Below, in pieces: positions 1-5,943 of a DNA stretch of 9,348 nucleotides; the stretch's first letter is position 1, and every line of letters starts with the position of its first letter. The notes beneath the pieces were generated by a model, which searched no databases, had not been told where the DNA came from, and saw only the letters and a list, made by a program, of their open reading frames with translations. Source of the stretch: Clostridia bacterium (GTDB lineage Bacteria; Bacillota; Clostridia; Oscillospirales; Acutalibacteraceae); NCBI GenBank assembly GCA_900767015.1, contig CAAFXQ010000279.1:1-9348 (forward strand), read 5' to 3'. Position numbers and translations under genes: made by a program.

Positions 1-66
1 GCATTTTCGACCCGCAGTTTTTTCTTCGCCCTTTAAGGGCGAGAAAAAACTCGGCTGAGAAAATGC
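1..66. repeat. Long imperfect inverted repeat (hairpin), function unknown
   Basis: The outer arms GCATTTTC (1-8) and GAAAATGC (59-66) are exact reverse complements. Inside them is a second near-perfect inverted repeat: arms 16-33 and 35-51 pair over about 17 bp with one bulged T at 26. The inner stem has its T-run on the 5' side and its A-run on the 3' side, so it is not laid out as a normal intrinsic terminator on either strand. It lies beyond the 3' end of the rpsF-ssb-rpsR operon and no coding signal covers it. It may be part of a dispersed palindromic repeat, but no second copy exists in this window. Confidence 0.6.
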
Positions 67-86
67 GCACCAAAAAGCGTTCTTTG

Positions 87-118
87 CATACTTTCTGACG
101 CTTTGGTCAGAAAGTATG
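87..118. repeat. Perfect 13-bp inverted repeat
   Basis: Arms CATACTTTCTGAC (87-99) and GTCAGAAAGTATG (106-118) are exact reverse complements around the 6-nt loop GCTTTG. There is no adjacent T-run, so it is not an obvious terminator. It sits between the large hairpin at 1-66 and the 104-bp tandem repeats that begin at 128, so the whole 1-418 segment is built from repeated or palindromic sequence. Function is unknown. Confidence 0.65.
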
Positions 119-127
119 TGCCCGCGC

Positions 128-418
128 GGCATTAGCGCAAAGGTAGAATGATAGAACAAGTCAAAGCAGAAAAGTACAGACCAGCCGATACATATTCTGA
201 CTTCTGACCTCTGTATTCTGATTTCTCACCGGGCATTAGCGCAAAGGTTGAAGAATAGAACAAGCCAAAGCAGAAAAGTACAGACCAACCGACACGTATT
301 CTGACTTCTGACCTCTGCATTCTGATTTCTCACCGGGCATTAGCGCAAAGGTAGAAGAATAGAACAAGTCAAAGCAGAAAAGTACAGACCAACCGTCACA
401 TATTCTGACTGCTGACCT
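128..418. repeat. Tandem repeat, 104-bp unit, about 2.8 copies
   Basis: Units start at 128, 232 and 336, each opening GGCATTAGCGCAAAGG; the spacing is exactly 104 bp both times. Copies 1 and 2 differ at about 8 of 104 positions. Copy 3 follows the unit up to about 418 and then diverges. The last third of each full unit is itself five 7-bp repeats (191-225 and 295-329, consensus TGAYTTC), with the start of a third set at 399-418. Open frames on the minus strand here are not credible genes: 104 is not a multiple of 3, so each copy is read in a different frame, and there is no ribosome binding site or known domain. Positions 1-456 contain no gene that I can support. Confidence 0.9.
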
Positions 419-456
419 TAGCATGTTGGCAGACTGTTGCAATAACTCCTGCCGAC

Positions 457-492
457 AAAAAAATCAACCCGAAAGCATTGGCTTCCGGGCTG
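457..492 (-). terminator. Intrinsic terminator of the rpsF-ssb-rpsR operon
   Basis: Read on the minus strand, a 12-bp stem (492-481 pairing with 476-465, with two G-U pairs) closes a CAAT loop. It is followed after one base by seven T (463-457). The stem starts 21 nt beyond the rpsR stop codon. This is a textbook Rho-independent terminator and marks the end of the ribosomal operon. Confidence 0.92.
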
Positions 493-513
493 TGTTTGTT
501 TTCTTGTGAATTA

Positions 514-759
514 TCAGTCGCTTGTGTAGGGAAGAAGAGCGATCTGACGGGCACGCTTGATAGCGGTTGTCAGCTCACGCTGATGACGTGCGCAAGTGCC
601 GGTAACTCTTCTCGGGAGAATCTTCGCTCTGTCAGAAGTGAACTTGCGAAGCTTTGCAACATCTTTGTAATCGATTGTTTCAGCCTTTTCTACGCAGAAA
701 GCGCAAACCTTTTTGCGGGACTTTCTGTTCGGACGGCCGTTTCCCTTTTCGTATGCCAT
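514..759 (-). CDS. rpsR: 30S ribosomal protein bS18
   Basis: The 81-residue product is a small, basic protein of the 30S subunit platform, where it pairs with bS6. The family core is plain: a KVCAFC segment, then IDYKDV near residues 29-34, ILPRRVTGTC near 47-56, and AIKRARQIALLP near 66-77. Cys19, Cys22, Cys56 and His59 form a CxxC...CxxH set, so this is the zinc-binding (C+) form rather than the cysteine-free form many bacteria use under zinc limitation. Length is normal for the family. The start is set by a strong ribosome binding site (AAGGAGG, 774-768) 8 nt before the ATG. It is the last gene of the operon and is followed closely by a terminator. Confidence 0.97.
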   Translation of the reverse strand: MAYEKGNGRPNRKSRKKVCAFCVEKAETIDYKDVAKLRKFTSDRAKILPRRVTGTCARHQRELTTAIKRARQIALLPYTSD

Positions 760-795
760 GATAGTATCCTCCTTATAAATTTAGTCGGTTTCAAC

Positions 796-1227
796 TCAGA
801 ACGGTAAATCTTCGTCGTCTGTGATCTCTTCAAAATCGCTTTGATTGGCGTTTTGATAAACCGGCGGCTGTTCCGGGGCGGCGGGGCGTGAAGTGGCGCC
901 GGATTCGGATTTTGAGCCGCAGAAGCTGACTTCTCTTGCAATAACTTCAAAAGCGGTTCTTTTCGCTCCGGTCTTGTCCTCGTAACGGCGGGTCTGAATC
1001 TGACCCTGAATAGCGATCATCGAGCCTTTTGAAAAGTAGCGGCAGATGAAGTTGGCCTGATTTTCCCAGGCAACAATGTTGATGAAATCTGCCTGACGCT
1101 CTTCACCGGCTTTGACGAAGCTGCGGTCAACAGCGATGCTGAAAGAGCAGACGGATTTACCCGTTGTGGTTGTGCGAAGTTCCGGGTCAGCGGTGAGCCG
1201 GCCCATAAGTACAACACTGTTAATCAT
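796..1227 (-). CDS. ssb: Single-stranded DNA-binding protein SSB
   Basis: This 143-residue protein coats single-stranded DNA during replication, repair and recombination. The N-terminal OB fold (about residues 1-105) opens MINSVVLMGRLTADPELR and contains the typical segments DFINIVAW and KGSMIAIQGQIQTRRYED. After it comes a low-complexity linker rich in Ser, Pro, Gln and Asn (about 106-134). The acidic tip ends DDEDLPF, the conserved tail that docks partner proteins of the replisome and repair machinery. The gene starts 10 nt after rpsF, and its ribosome binding site (AAGGGG on the minus strand, 1239-1234) overlaps the rpsF stop codon, suggesting translational coupling. The position between rpsF and rpsR is the classical bacterial arrangement. 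Confidence 0.97.
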   Translation of the reverse strand: MINSVVLMGRLTADPELRTTTTGKSVCSFSIAVDRSFVKAGEERQADFINIVAWENQANFICRYFSKGSMIAIQGQIQTRRYEDKTGAKRTAFEVIAREVSFCGSKSESGATSRPAAPEQPPVYQNANQSDFEEITDDEDLPF

Positions 1228-1237
1228 TTTTTACCCC

Positions 1238-1516
1238 TTACTTTCTGATGATAAGAGAGTTGAGAACGCCGTCGGTGATCTTGATGATACGGTCAAGCTC
1301 AGCCGGGAATTCATGATCGCATGAGAAGTTGTAGAGATAATAATGTCCCTTCTTCTGGAAGTCGATTTCGTAAGCAAGATCACGAACGCTCCAGTCGTCA
1401 ACACTTTCAACAGTGCCGTGAGCGGCGATGAGGGAAGTAAACTTCTCGACAAGTGCCTGTACGCTTTCTTCGCCGTTTTCAACGGAAAATACTAACATAG
1501 CCTCATAGTTGTTCAT
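1238..1516 (-). CDS. rpsF: 30S ribosomal protein bS6
   Basis: The 92-residue product is the bS6 partner of bS18 on the small-subunit platform. It opens MNNYEAMLVFS, the usual bS6 N-terminus, and contains the family's VDDWSVRDLAYEI stretch and the KKGHYYLYNF strand near the middle. It ends in a helix-rich segment, DRIIKITDGVLNSLIIRK. The ATG at 1516 is chosen over an in-frame upstream start because AGGAGGT (1530-1524) lies 7 nt before it and homology to bS6 begins there; the upstream extension has no family resemblance and lies in the leader. It is the first gene of the minus-strand operon and is preceded by a consensus promoter and a structured leader. Confidence 0.96.
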   Translation of the reverse strand: MNNYEAMLVFSVENGEESVQALVEKFTSLIAAHGTVESVDDWSVRDLAYEIDFQKKGHYYLYNFSCDHEFPAELDRIIKITDGVLNSLIIRK

Positions 1517-1585
1517 ATTTTGCACCTCCTTATGGTCTCTGCCCCGGTTTCTCTCCGGGGAAGGATATCGCATAATCTGCGACAG
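1517..1585 (-). promoter_or_regulatory. Structured rpsF leader, candidate S6:S18 autoregulatory site
   Basis: Two hairpins are visible in the predicted 5' untranslated RNA. The first has stem TCGCA/TGCGA (1582-1578 with 1572-1568). The second has stem CCCCGG/CCGGGG (1560-1555 with 1547-1542) and a 7-nt loop. Directly outside the second, TCCTT (1565-1561) can pair with AAGGA (1531-1527), which is part of the Shine-Dalgarno, leaving a 10-nt one-sided bulge. Many bacterial rpsF leaders are known to bind the S6:S18 complex for feedback control. The position and SD-blocking shape fit that role, but I cannot confirm the conserved CCG-box geometry. Confidence 0.45.
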
Positions 1586-1591
1586 TAATGC

Positions 1592-1620
1592 ATTATATCA
1601 GAAGAAACGGCGTTTGTCAA
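1592..1620 (-). promoter_or_regulatory. Consensus sigma-A promoter for rpsF-ssb-rpsR
   Basis: On the minus strand, TTGACA (1620-1615) and TATAAT (1597-1592) are separated by exactly 17 bp. Both hexamers match the housekeeping consensus perfectly. Transcription should begin near 1585, giving a leader of about 69 nt before rpsF. Such a perfect promoter suits a ribosomal protein operon. Confidence 0.9.
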
Positions 1621-1644
1621 GGAAAAAATAAATTGAAAAAACTC

Positions 1645-1673
1645 TTGACAATTTTTTCTACTTGTAGTATCAT
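1645..1673 (+). promoter_or_regulatory. Sigma-A promoter of the leu-ilv operon
   Basis: TTGACA (1645-1650) is followed after 17 bp by TATCAT (1668-1673), a perfect -35 and a five-of-six -10. Transcription should start near 1680, immediately upstream of T-box stem I. Its -35 box lies only 24 bp from the -35 box of the divergent rpsF promoter. No operator palindrome stands out, so control is probably mainly by the T-box downstream. Confidence 0.85.
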
Positions 1674-1680
1674 ATCTCCA

Positions 1681-1970
1681 ATATTTCAAAAGCTTTGATG
1701 GGAAACAAGCTTCACTGTTCTTTTTCAGAGAGTCGGCGGCCGCTGCGAGCCGATAAAGAAGGTTAAGTATAACTCGTCCCGGAGCTTTCGGACTGAGAAA
1801 GTTTTCATTAGGTCCGAACGGGCTCTCCCGTTACAGAGAAGCGCATTGTTAGATGTGCCTGAGTGGGTGTTATCACCAAGAAAGAGTGGTACCGCGGAGA
1901 AATAAATATCTTCGTCTCTTTTACACAAAAAAGCAGCAGTTGCATTTTTTGAGTAAAAGAGATTTTTTTT
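1681..1970 (+). promoter_or_regulatory. T-box leader, leucine (CTC) specific
   Basis: This RNA leader reads the charging state of tRNA-Leu and lets transcription continue when uncharged tRNA binds. Stem I closes with AAAGCT (1689-1694) against AGCTTT (1783-1788) and GGGA (1700-1703) against TCCC (1777-1780), leaving a K-turn-like GAT/GGA bulge. Its tip carries the usual AGAGAG bulge (1727-1732) and a TCGGC/GCCGA stem (1733-1737, 1749-1753). The specifier position, before the conserved CCCGGAGC, reads CTC (1773-1775), a leucine codon. Further hairpins are 1817-1832, 1841-1858 and GGTG/CACC at 1866-1877. The T-box itself, AAAGAGTGGTACCGCGG (1881-1897), is unmistakable. AAAGAG pairs with CTCTTT near 1916-1921 in the antiterminator, and the same bases are used by the terminator. 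Confidence 0.95.
1915..1970 (+). terminator. T-box regulated intrinsic terminator
   Basis: An 18-nt arm (1915-1932) pairs with 1945-1962 with a single mismatch and is followed by eight T (1963-1970). The 5' edge of the stem (TCTCTTT, 1915-1921) is also the 3' strand of the antiterminator, so the two folds exclude each other. It ends 29 nt before the leuA start. Confidence 0.94.
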
Positions 1971-1999
1971 ATAGAAATGCAACGGAAAAGGAGTACATG

Positions 2000-3661
2000 A
2001 TGAAAGGCTACGAAAAGTACACAAGACAGTTTTTTGAGGCGAAGCCCGTCACAATGGACTGGAGAAACAAAACCTATATTGACAAGGCTCCCTATTGGTG
2101 CAGCGTCGATTTGCGGGACGGCAATCAGGCGTTGATTATCCCGATGAGCCTCAGTGAAAAGCTTGAATTTTTCAAGTTTCTCGTAAAGGTCGGCTTTAAG
2201 GAAATCGAAATCGGTTTTCCCGCCGCAAGCGAAACCGAATATGATTTCTGCCGTGCGCTGATTGAACAGAACCTGATTCCCGACGACGTCACCATTCAGG
2301 TGCTGACCCAGTCGAGAGAGCATATCATTGCCAAGACGTTTGAAGCGCTCAAGGGCGCCAAGAACGCCATCGTTCATCTTTATAATTCGACCTCGGTTGC
2401 CCAAAGAGAGCAGGTCTTTAAAAAGGATAAGAAAGAAATTATCGACATCGCCGTTTTCGGCGCCAAGCTTTGCAAGCAGTACCGGGAAAAAACCGAGGGT
2501 CACTTCACCTTTGAATATTCCCCCGAAAGCTTTACGGGTACCGAGCCGGAATTTGCATTGGAAATCTGCAACGCCGTTATCGACGTATGGCAGCCGAGTG
2601 AAAACGACAAGGTCATCATCAATCTGCCCGTCACGGTGTCTCATTCCATGCCGCACGTTTACGCCAATCAGGTCGAATATATGTGCAAGAACCTCCGGAG
2701 CCGTGAAAATCTTATCATCTCGCTTCATCCGCATAACGACAGAGGCTGTGCCGTGGCGGACAGCGAAATGGGGCTTCTTGCCGGTGCGGACAGAATCGAG
2801 GGAACGCTCTTCGGAAACGGCGAAAGAACGGGAAATGTTGATATTATCACGCTCGCTTTGAATATGTATTCGCAGGGCGTTGACCCGGGTCTTGATTTTT
2901 CGAATCTTCCCGAAATTACCGAGGTGTACGAGCGGGTGACAAGAATGCACGTCTACGAGCGTCAGCCGTACAGCGGAAAGCTTGTCTTTGCGGCGTTCAG
3001 CGGTTCTCATCAGGACGCTATCGCCAAGGGTATGAAGTGGCGTGAGGAAAAGGGCACCGAATACTGGAATGTGCCGTATCTTCCGATCGACCCGACCGAC
3101 GTCGGCAGAGTTTACGAGGCGGACGTTATCCGTATCAACTCGCAGTCGGGCAAGGGCGGTATCGGCTATCTTCTTGAAACGCAGTTCTCGATGGTGCTCC
3201 CGGCGAAGATGAGAGAGGACTTCGGCTACCACGTCAAGAGCATTTCCGACCACGCACACAAGGAGCTGATGCCGCAGGAGGTATACGACATCCTGATGCG
3301 TGACTATACCAATATTGAAACGCCGCTTGCGGTGACCGAGGCGCATTTTGTCCAGAAAGACGGCATTAAGGCTTACGTTTCGGGCGAATATGACGGCAAG
3401 GAATTCGAAGTGTCCGCCAAGGGCAACGGCAGACTTGACGCTGTTTCGAACGCCCTCAAGGCCGTTGTCGGAGACAGCTACTCAGTCGAGGTTTATACCG
3501 AGCATGCTTTAGAGGTCAGCTCAAAATCGCACGCTGCCTCTTACGTCGGCATCAAGAGTGCAAAGGACGGCAAGCTTACCTGGGGCGTCGGCATCGACAC
3601 GGATATTATTGTTTCCTCGGTAAAGGCACTGGTAAGCGCCATCAACAGAATGACAGACTGA
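2000..3661 (+). CDS. leuA: 2-isopropylmalate synthase (long, type 2 form)
   Basis: LeuA condenses 2-ketoisovalerate with acetyl-CoA to 2-isopropylmalate, the first committed step to leucine. The 553-residue protein has the TIM-barrel catalytic domain with DLRDGNQ (37-43; metal and substrate residues), HPHNDRG (243-249; metal-binding His pair) and GNGERTGN (272-279). A C-terminal regulatory domain (about 430-553) contains GNGRLDA (475-481) and the ending GVGIDTDIIVSSVKALVSA typical of leucine-sensing LeuA domains. The N-terminal wording (KAPYWCSVDLRDGNQAL) is that of the type 2 group found in yeast and actinobacteria, not the E. coli type. AAGGAG (1988-1993) lies 6 nt before the ATG at 2000. 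The adjacent ATG at 1997 is possible but only 3 nt away. An upstream in-frame extension runs through the T-box and is not real. Confidence 0.96.
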   Translation: MKGYEKYTRQFFEAKPVTMDWRNKTYIDKAPYWCSVDLRDGNQALIIPMSLSEKLEFFKFLVKVGFKEIEIGFPAASETEYDFCRALIEQNLIPDDVTIQVLTQSREHIIAKTFEALKGAKNAIVHLYNSTSVAQREQVFKKDKKEIIDIAVFGAKLCKQYREKTEGHFTFEYSPESFTGTEPEFALEICNAVIDVWQPSENDKVIINLPVTVSHSMPHVYANQVEYMCKNLRSRENLIISLHPHNDRGCAVADSEMGLLAGADRIEGTLFGNGERTGNVDIITLALNMYSQGVDPGLDFSNLPEITEVYERVTRMHVYERQPYSGKLVFAAFSGSHQDAIAKGMKWREEKGTEYWNVPYLPIDPTDVGRVYEADVIRINSQSGKGGIGYLLETQFSMVLPAKMREDFGYHVKSISDHAHKELMPQEVYDILMRDYTNIETPLAVTEAHFVQKDGIKAYVSGEYDGKEFEVSAKGNGRLDAVSNALKAVVGDSYSVEVYTEHALEVSSKSHAASYVGIKSAKDGKLTWGVGIDTDIIVSSVKALVSAINRMTD

Positions 3662-3682
3662 ACCGTAAAGGACTTGATAAAG

Positions 3683-5383
3683 ATGAAATTGACAGGAGCG
3701 CAGATCATTGTTGAAACCCTTATCGAACAGGGTGTAACCGATGTTTTCGGCTATCCCGGCGGTCAGGTGCTCAATATCTATGACGAGCTTTATAAAAACA
3801 GCGACAGAATCAATCATATTTTAACCGCTCACGAGCAGGGCGCCGCCCATGCCGCTGACGGCTATTTCAGAGGAACAGGCAAAACGGGCGTCTGTATTGC
3901 GACCTCCGGGCCGGGTGCGACAAACCTTGTCACCGGAATCGCCACGGCGATGCTTGACTCGGTTGCCATGGTTGCGATTACCGGAAACGTTTCGTGTAAC
4001 CTTATCGGTAAGGACAGCTTTCAGGAAATCGACATTACGGGAATTACACTTCCCATTACCAAACATAACTACTTCGTCAACGACGTAAACGACCTTGCGG
4101 ATTCTATAAGAGAGGCGTTCAGAATCGCCCGCTCGGGAAGACCCGGCCCCGTTCTGATTGATGTCCCGAAGGACGTACAGTGCGCTGTATGCGAATATGA
4201 GCCGCAGCCGAAGCAGACGCTTTATCCGCTTCCCAAGGCAAAGGAAAGCGAAATCGAAAAGGCGGTACAGCTGATTAACGAGTGCAAGCGTCCTTACATC
4301 TACATAGGCGGCGGCGTTATCGGTACCGAAATTTACGATGACGTCAAGAAGCTTGCCGATAAAATCGATGCGGTCATCGGCTGTACGCTGATGGGCATTT
4401 CGGCTATCCCGACCGACTGCGAACGCTTTCTCGGTATGCAGGGTATGCACGGACATTACGCTTCGTCGCAGGCGCTCAATCACGCTGACCTGATTTTCGG
4501 AATCGGAATCCGCTTCAGCGACCGGGCAACGGGCAACAAGAGTAAGTTCGCCGTGACGGCTAAAAAGATTCAGCTTGATATCGACTTTGCGGAAATCAAC
4601 AAGAATATTACGGTTGACCTCGGTATTCTCGGCGACGTTGCGGACGCATTCAGAAGAATCGCCGACAAATGCGAAAAGAAGAGCCGACCCGAATGGGCTC
4701 AGACGATTGCGGGCTTTAAAGCGAAAGAAAAAGAAATCGACTGTGTCCGCCGGCAGAGAGAAGAAAAGGTCGGCAAGGACATCATCTTCCCCGACCGCTT
4801 TTTCGACATTGTAAACTCCGTTATTGACTCGGACACGGTGATCGCAACCGACGTCGGTCAGCATCAGATGTGGACGGCGCAGTACTGTAAATTCGGCAAG
4901 ACAAGAAAATTTGTTTCAAGCGGCGGCTTGGGCACGATGGGCTTCGGCTTAGGCGCGGCAATCGGCGCCGCTATCGGCTCAAAGGATAAGACCGTCCTGA
5001 TTACGGGCGACGGCAGCTTCGGCATGAACCTCAACGAGCTTGCTACGGCTGTTTCGTATAACGCAAACGTCGTCATTGTCATCATGAATAACGGCGTTCT
5101 CGGAATGGTTCGTCAATGGCAGACGCTTTTCTATAATAAACACTATTCGAACACTACGCTCAACCGCAAAACGGACTTTGTCAAGCTTGCCGAAGCGTTC
5201 GGCTTAAAGGGTGTTCGAACGGCGACACCGGAAGAATTCGAAAAAGAGTTTAAAGAGGCTTTTAACACAAACGGCCCTGTTTTGATTGACTGTATCATTC
5301 CGCCGGACGAATTCGTTTTGCCGATGCTTCCGCCGGGCGGCAGTATGGACGATATGATTACCGGAGAGGAGATGGAAGCATGA
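3683..5383 (+). CDS. ilvB: Acetolactate synthase, large catalytic subunit
   Basis: This 566-residue, thiamine-diphosphate-dependent enzyme joins two pyruvates to acetolactate, or pyruvate plus 2-ketobutyrate to acetohydroxybutyrate. It shows the full three-domain layout: an N-terminal domain with FGYPGG and the cofactor-activating glutamate Glu51 in HEQGAAHAADGY; a central domain (about 190-330); and the C-terminal cofactor domain with GDG at 442-444 and NN at 469-470, the standard GDG-to-NN Mg/ThDP motif. Start: ATG 3683 with AAAGGA (3667-3672) 10 nt upstream. An in-frame TTG at 3674 sits only 1 nt from that site and is unlikely. It begins 21 nt after leuA and its stop overlaps the ilvN start by 4 nt (ATGA), so the two subunits are probably made by coupled translation. 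Confidence 0.97.
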   Translation: MKLTGAQIIVETLIEQGVTDVFGYPGGQVLNIYDELYKNSDRINHILTAHEQGAAHAADGYFRGTGKTGVCIATSGPGATNLVTGIATAMLDSVAMVAITGNVSCNLIGKDSFQEIDITGITLPITKHNYFVNDVNDLADSIREAFRIARSGRPGPVLIDVPKDVQCAVCEYEPQPKQTLYPLPKAKESEIEKAVQLINECKRPYIYIGGGVIGTEIYDDVKKLADKIDAVIGCTLMGISAIPTDCERFLGMQGMHGHYASSQALNHADLIFGIGIRFSDRATGNKSKFAVTAKKIQLDIDFAEINKNITVDLGILGDVADAFRRIADKCEKKSRPEWAQTIAGFKAKEKEIDCVRRQREEKVGKDIIFPDRFFDIVNSVIDSDTVIATDVGQHQMWTAQYCKFGKTRKFVSSGGLGTMGFGLGAAIGAAIGSKDKTVLITGDGSFGMNLNELATAVSYNANVVIVIMNNGVLGMVRQWQTLFYNKHYSNTTLNRKTDFVKLAEAFGLKGVRTATPEEFEKEFKEAFNTNGPVLIDCIIPPDEFVLPMLPPGGSMDDMITGEEMEA

Positions 5384-5880
5384 ATGACAAATTTGTGATA
5401 GCGGTTTATGTTGAAAACAAATTCGGCGTGCTGACCCGTGTTACAAGTATGTTTACCCGTCGGGGCTTCAATATCGACACGCTGACCGTCGGAGAAACGG
5501 AAAACCCGAAGTATTCACGAATCACGATTTCCATGAGCGGCGACGGCTACGCAAGAGAGCAGATGATCAATCAGCTTCGCAAGCTTCACAACGTCAAAAA
5601 GGTCGAATATCTTGACCGGGACGAATCGCTCACCCGTGAGCTTCTTCTCATCAAGATTAAAAACGACCCGGCGTACCGTCAGGACGTGCTGTCGGCGGTT
5701 GACATCTTCCGCTCAAAAATCATTGACTATTCGACCGAGGCGCTTTGTATTGAGATTACGGGCGAAACGTCAAAAATCAACGCCTTTATTGAAATATTAA
5801 AGCCCTACGGCATTATCGAAATGTGCCGCACGGGTGTTGTCGCTCTCGAACGGGGAGCCACAAGTATGCTCGGCAAATAA
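5380..5880 (+). CDS. ilvN: Acetolactate synthase, small regulatory subunit
   Basis: The 166-residue product binds the large subunit, raises its activity and gives feedback control by branched-chain amino acids, usually valine. The N-terminal ACT domain (about residues 4-80) contains VENKFGVLTRVTSMFTRRG and FNIDTLTVG. The C-terminal half (about 84-160) is the small-subunit domain, with RELLLIKI and the ending CRTGVVALERG. Length is typical of the full-length IlvH/IlvN type rather than the short form of E. coli IlvN. The start overlaps the ilvB stop in an ATGA, which fits an obligate partner. I cannot tell from sequence alone which amino acid it senses. Confidence 0.96.
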   Translation: MNDKFVIAVYVENKFGVLTRVTSMFTRRGFNIDTLTVGETENPKYSRITISMSGDGYAREQMINQLRKLHNVKKVEYLDRDESLTRELLLIKIKNDPAYRQDVLSAVDIFRSKIIDYSTEALCIEITGETSKINAFIEILKPYGIIEMCRTGVVALERGATSMLGK

Positions 5881-5888
5881 GCTGACTG

Positions 5889-5902
5889 CTCCGGAAACGG
5901 AG
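5889..5902 (+). other. Small GNRA-capped hairpin between ilvN and ilvC
   Basis: CTCCG (5889-5893) and CGGAG (5898-5902) pair around a GAAA tetraloop, in the 63-nt gap between the ilvN stop and ilvC start. There is no T-run, so it does not look like a terminator. It could be a transcript-stability or processing element, but a 5-bp stem is weak evidence. The rest of the gap is AT-rich and carries the ilvC ribosome binding site. Confidence 0.3.
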
Positions 5903-5943
5903 TTCAATATAAAAAGAATTTTATTTAAAAGGAGTCTTTTAAA

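Noticed and set aside
16..51. Possible bidirectional terminator.
   Set aside because: The T-run and A-run are inside the stem on the wrong sides for termination on either strand.
128..418. Possible CRISPR array.
   Set aside because: The units are directly adjacent 104-bp copies without unique spacers, and there are no cas genes.
132..442. Minus-strand open frames across the tandem repeats with related peptide segments.
   Set aside because: The 104-bp period shifts frame in each copy, there is no ribosome binding site, and the peptide similarity only mirrors the DNA repeat.
478..807. Plus-strand frame over rpsR.
   Set aside because: It is the reverse strand of a certain ribosomal protein gene and begins inside its terminator.
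1517..1573. In-frame upstream extension of rpsF (19 residues).
   Set aside because: It covers the hairpin leader and ribosome binding site; bS6 homology starts at 1516.
1853..1999. In-frame upstream extension of leuA (about 49 extra residues).
   Set aside because: It is read through the T-box and terminator; a good ribosome binding site and LeuA homology begin at 2000.
1808..3346. 512-residue open frame antisense to leuA and its leader.
   Set aside because: It overlaps the strongly supported leuA and T-box, has no ribosome binding site or family resemblance, and arises from codon bias on the other strand.
3821..4864. 347-residue open frame antisense to ilvB, and similar long antisense frames under ilvC (6022-6633) and ilvD (7614-8417).
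   Set aside because: Each is a shadow of a well-identified gene with complete catalytic motifs on the plus strand.
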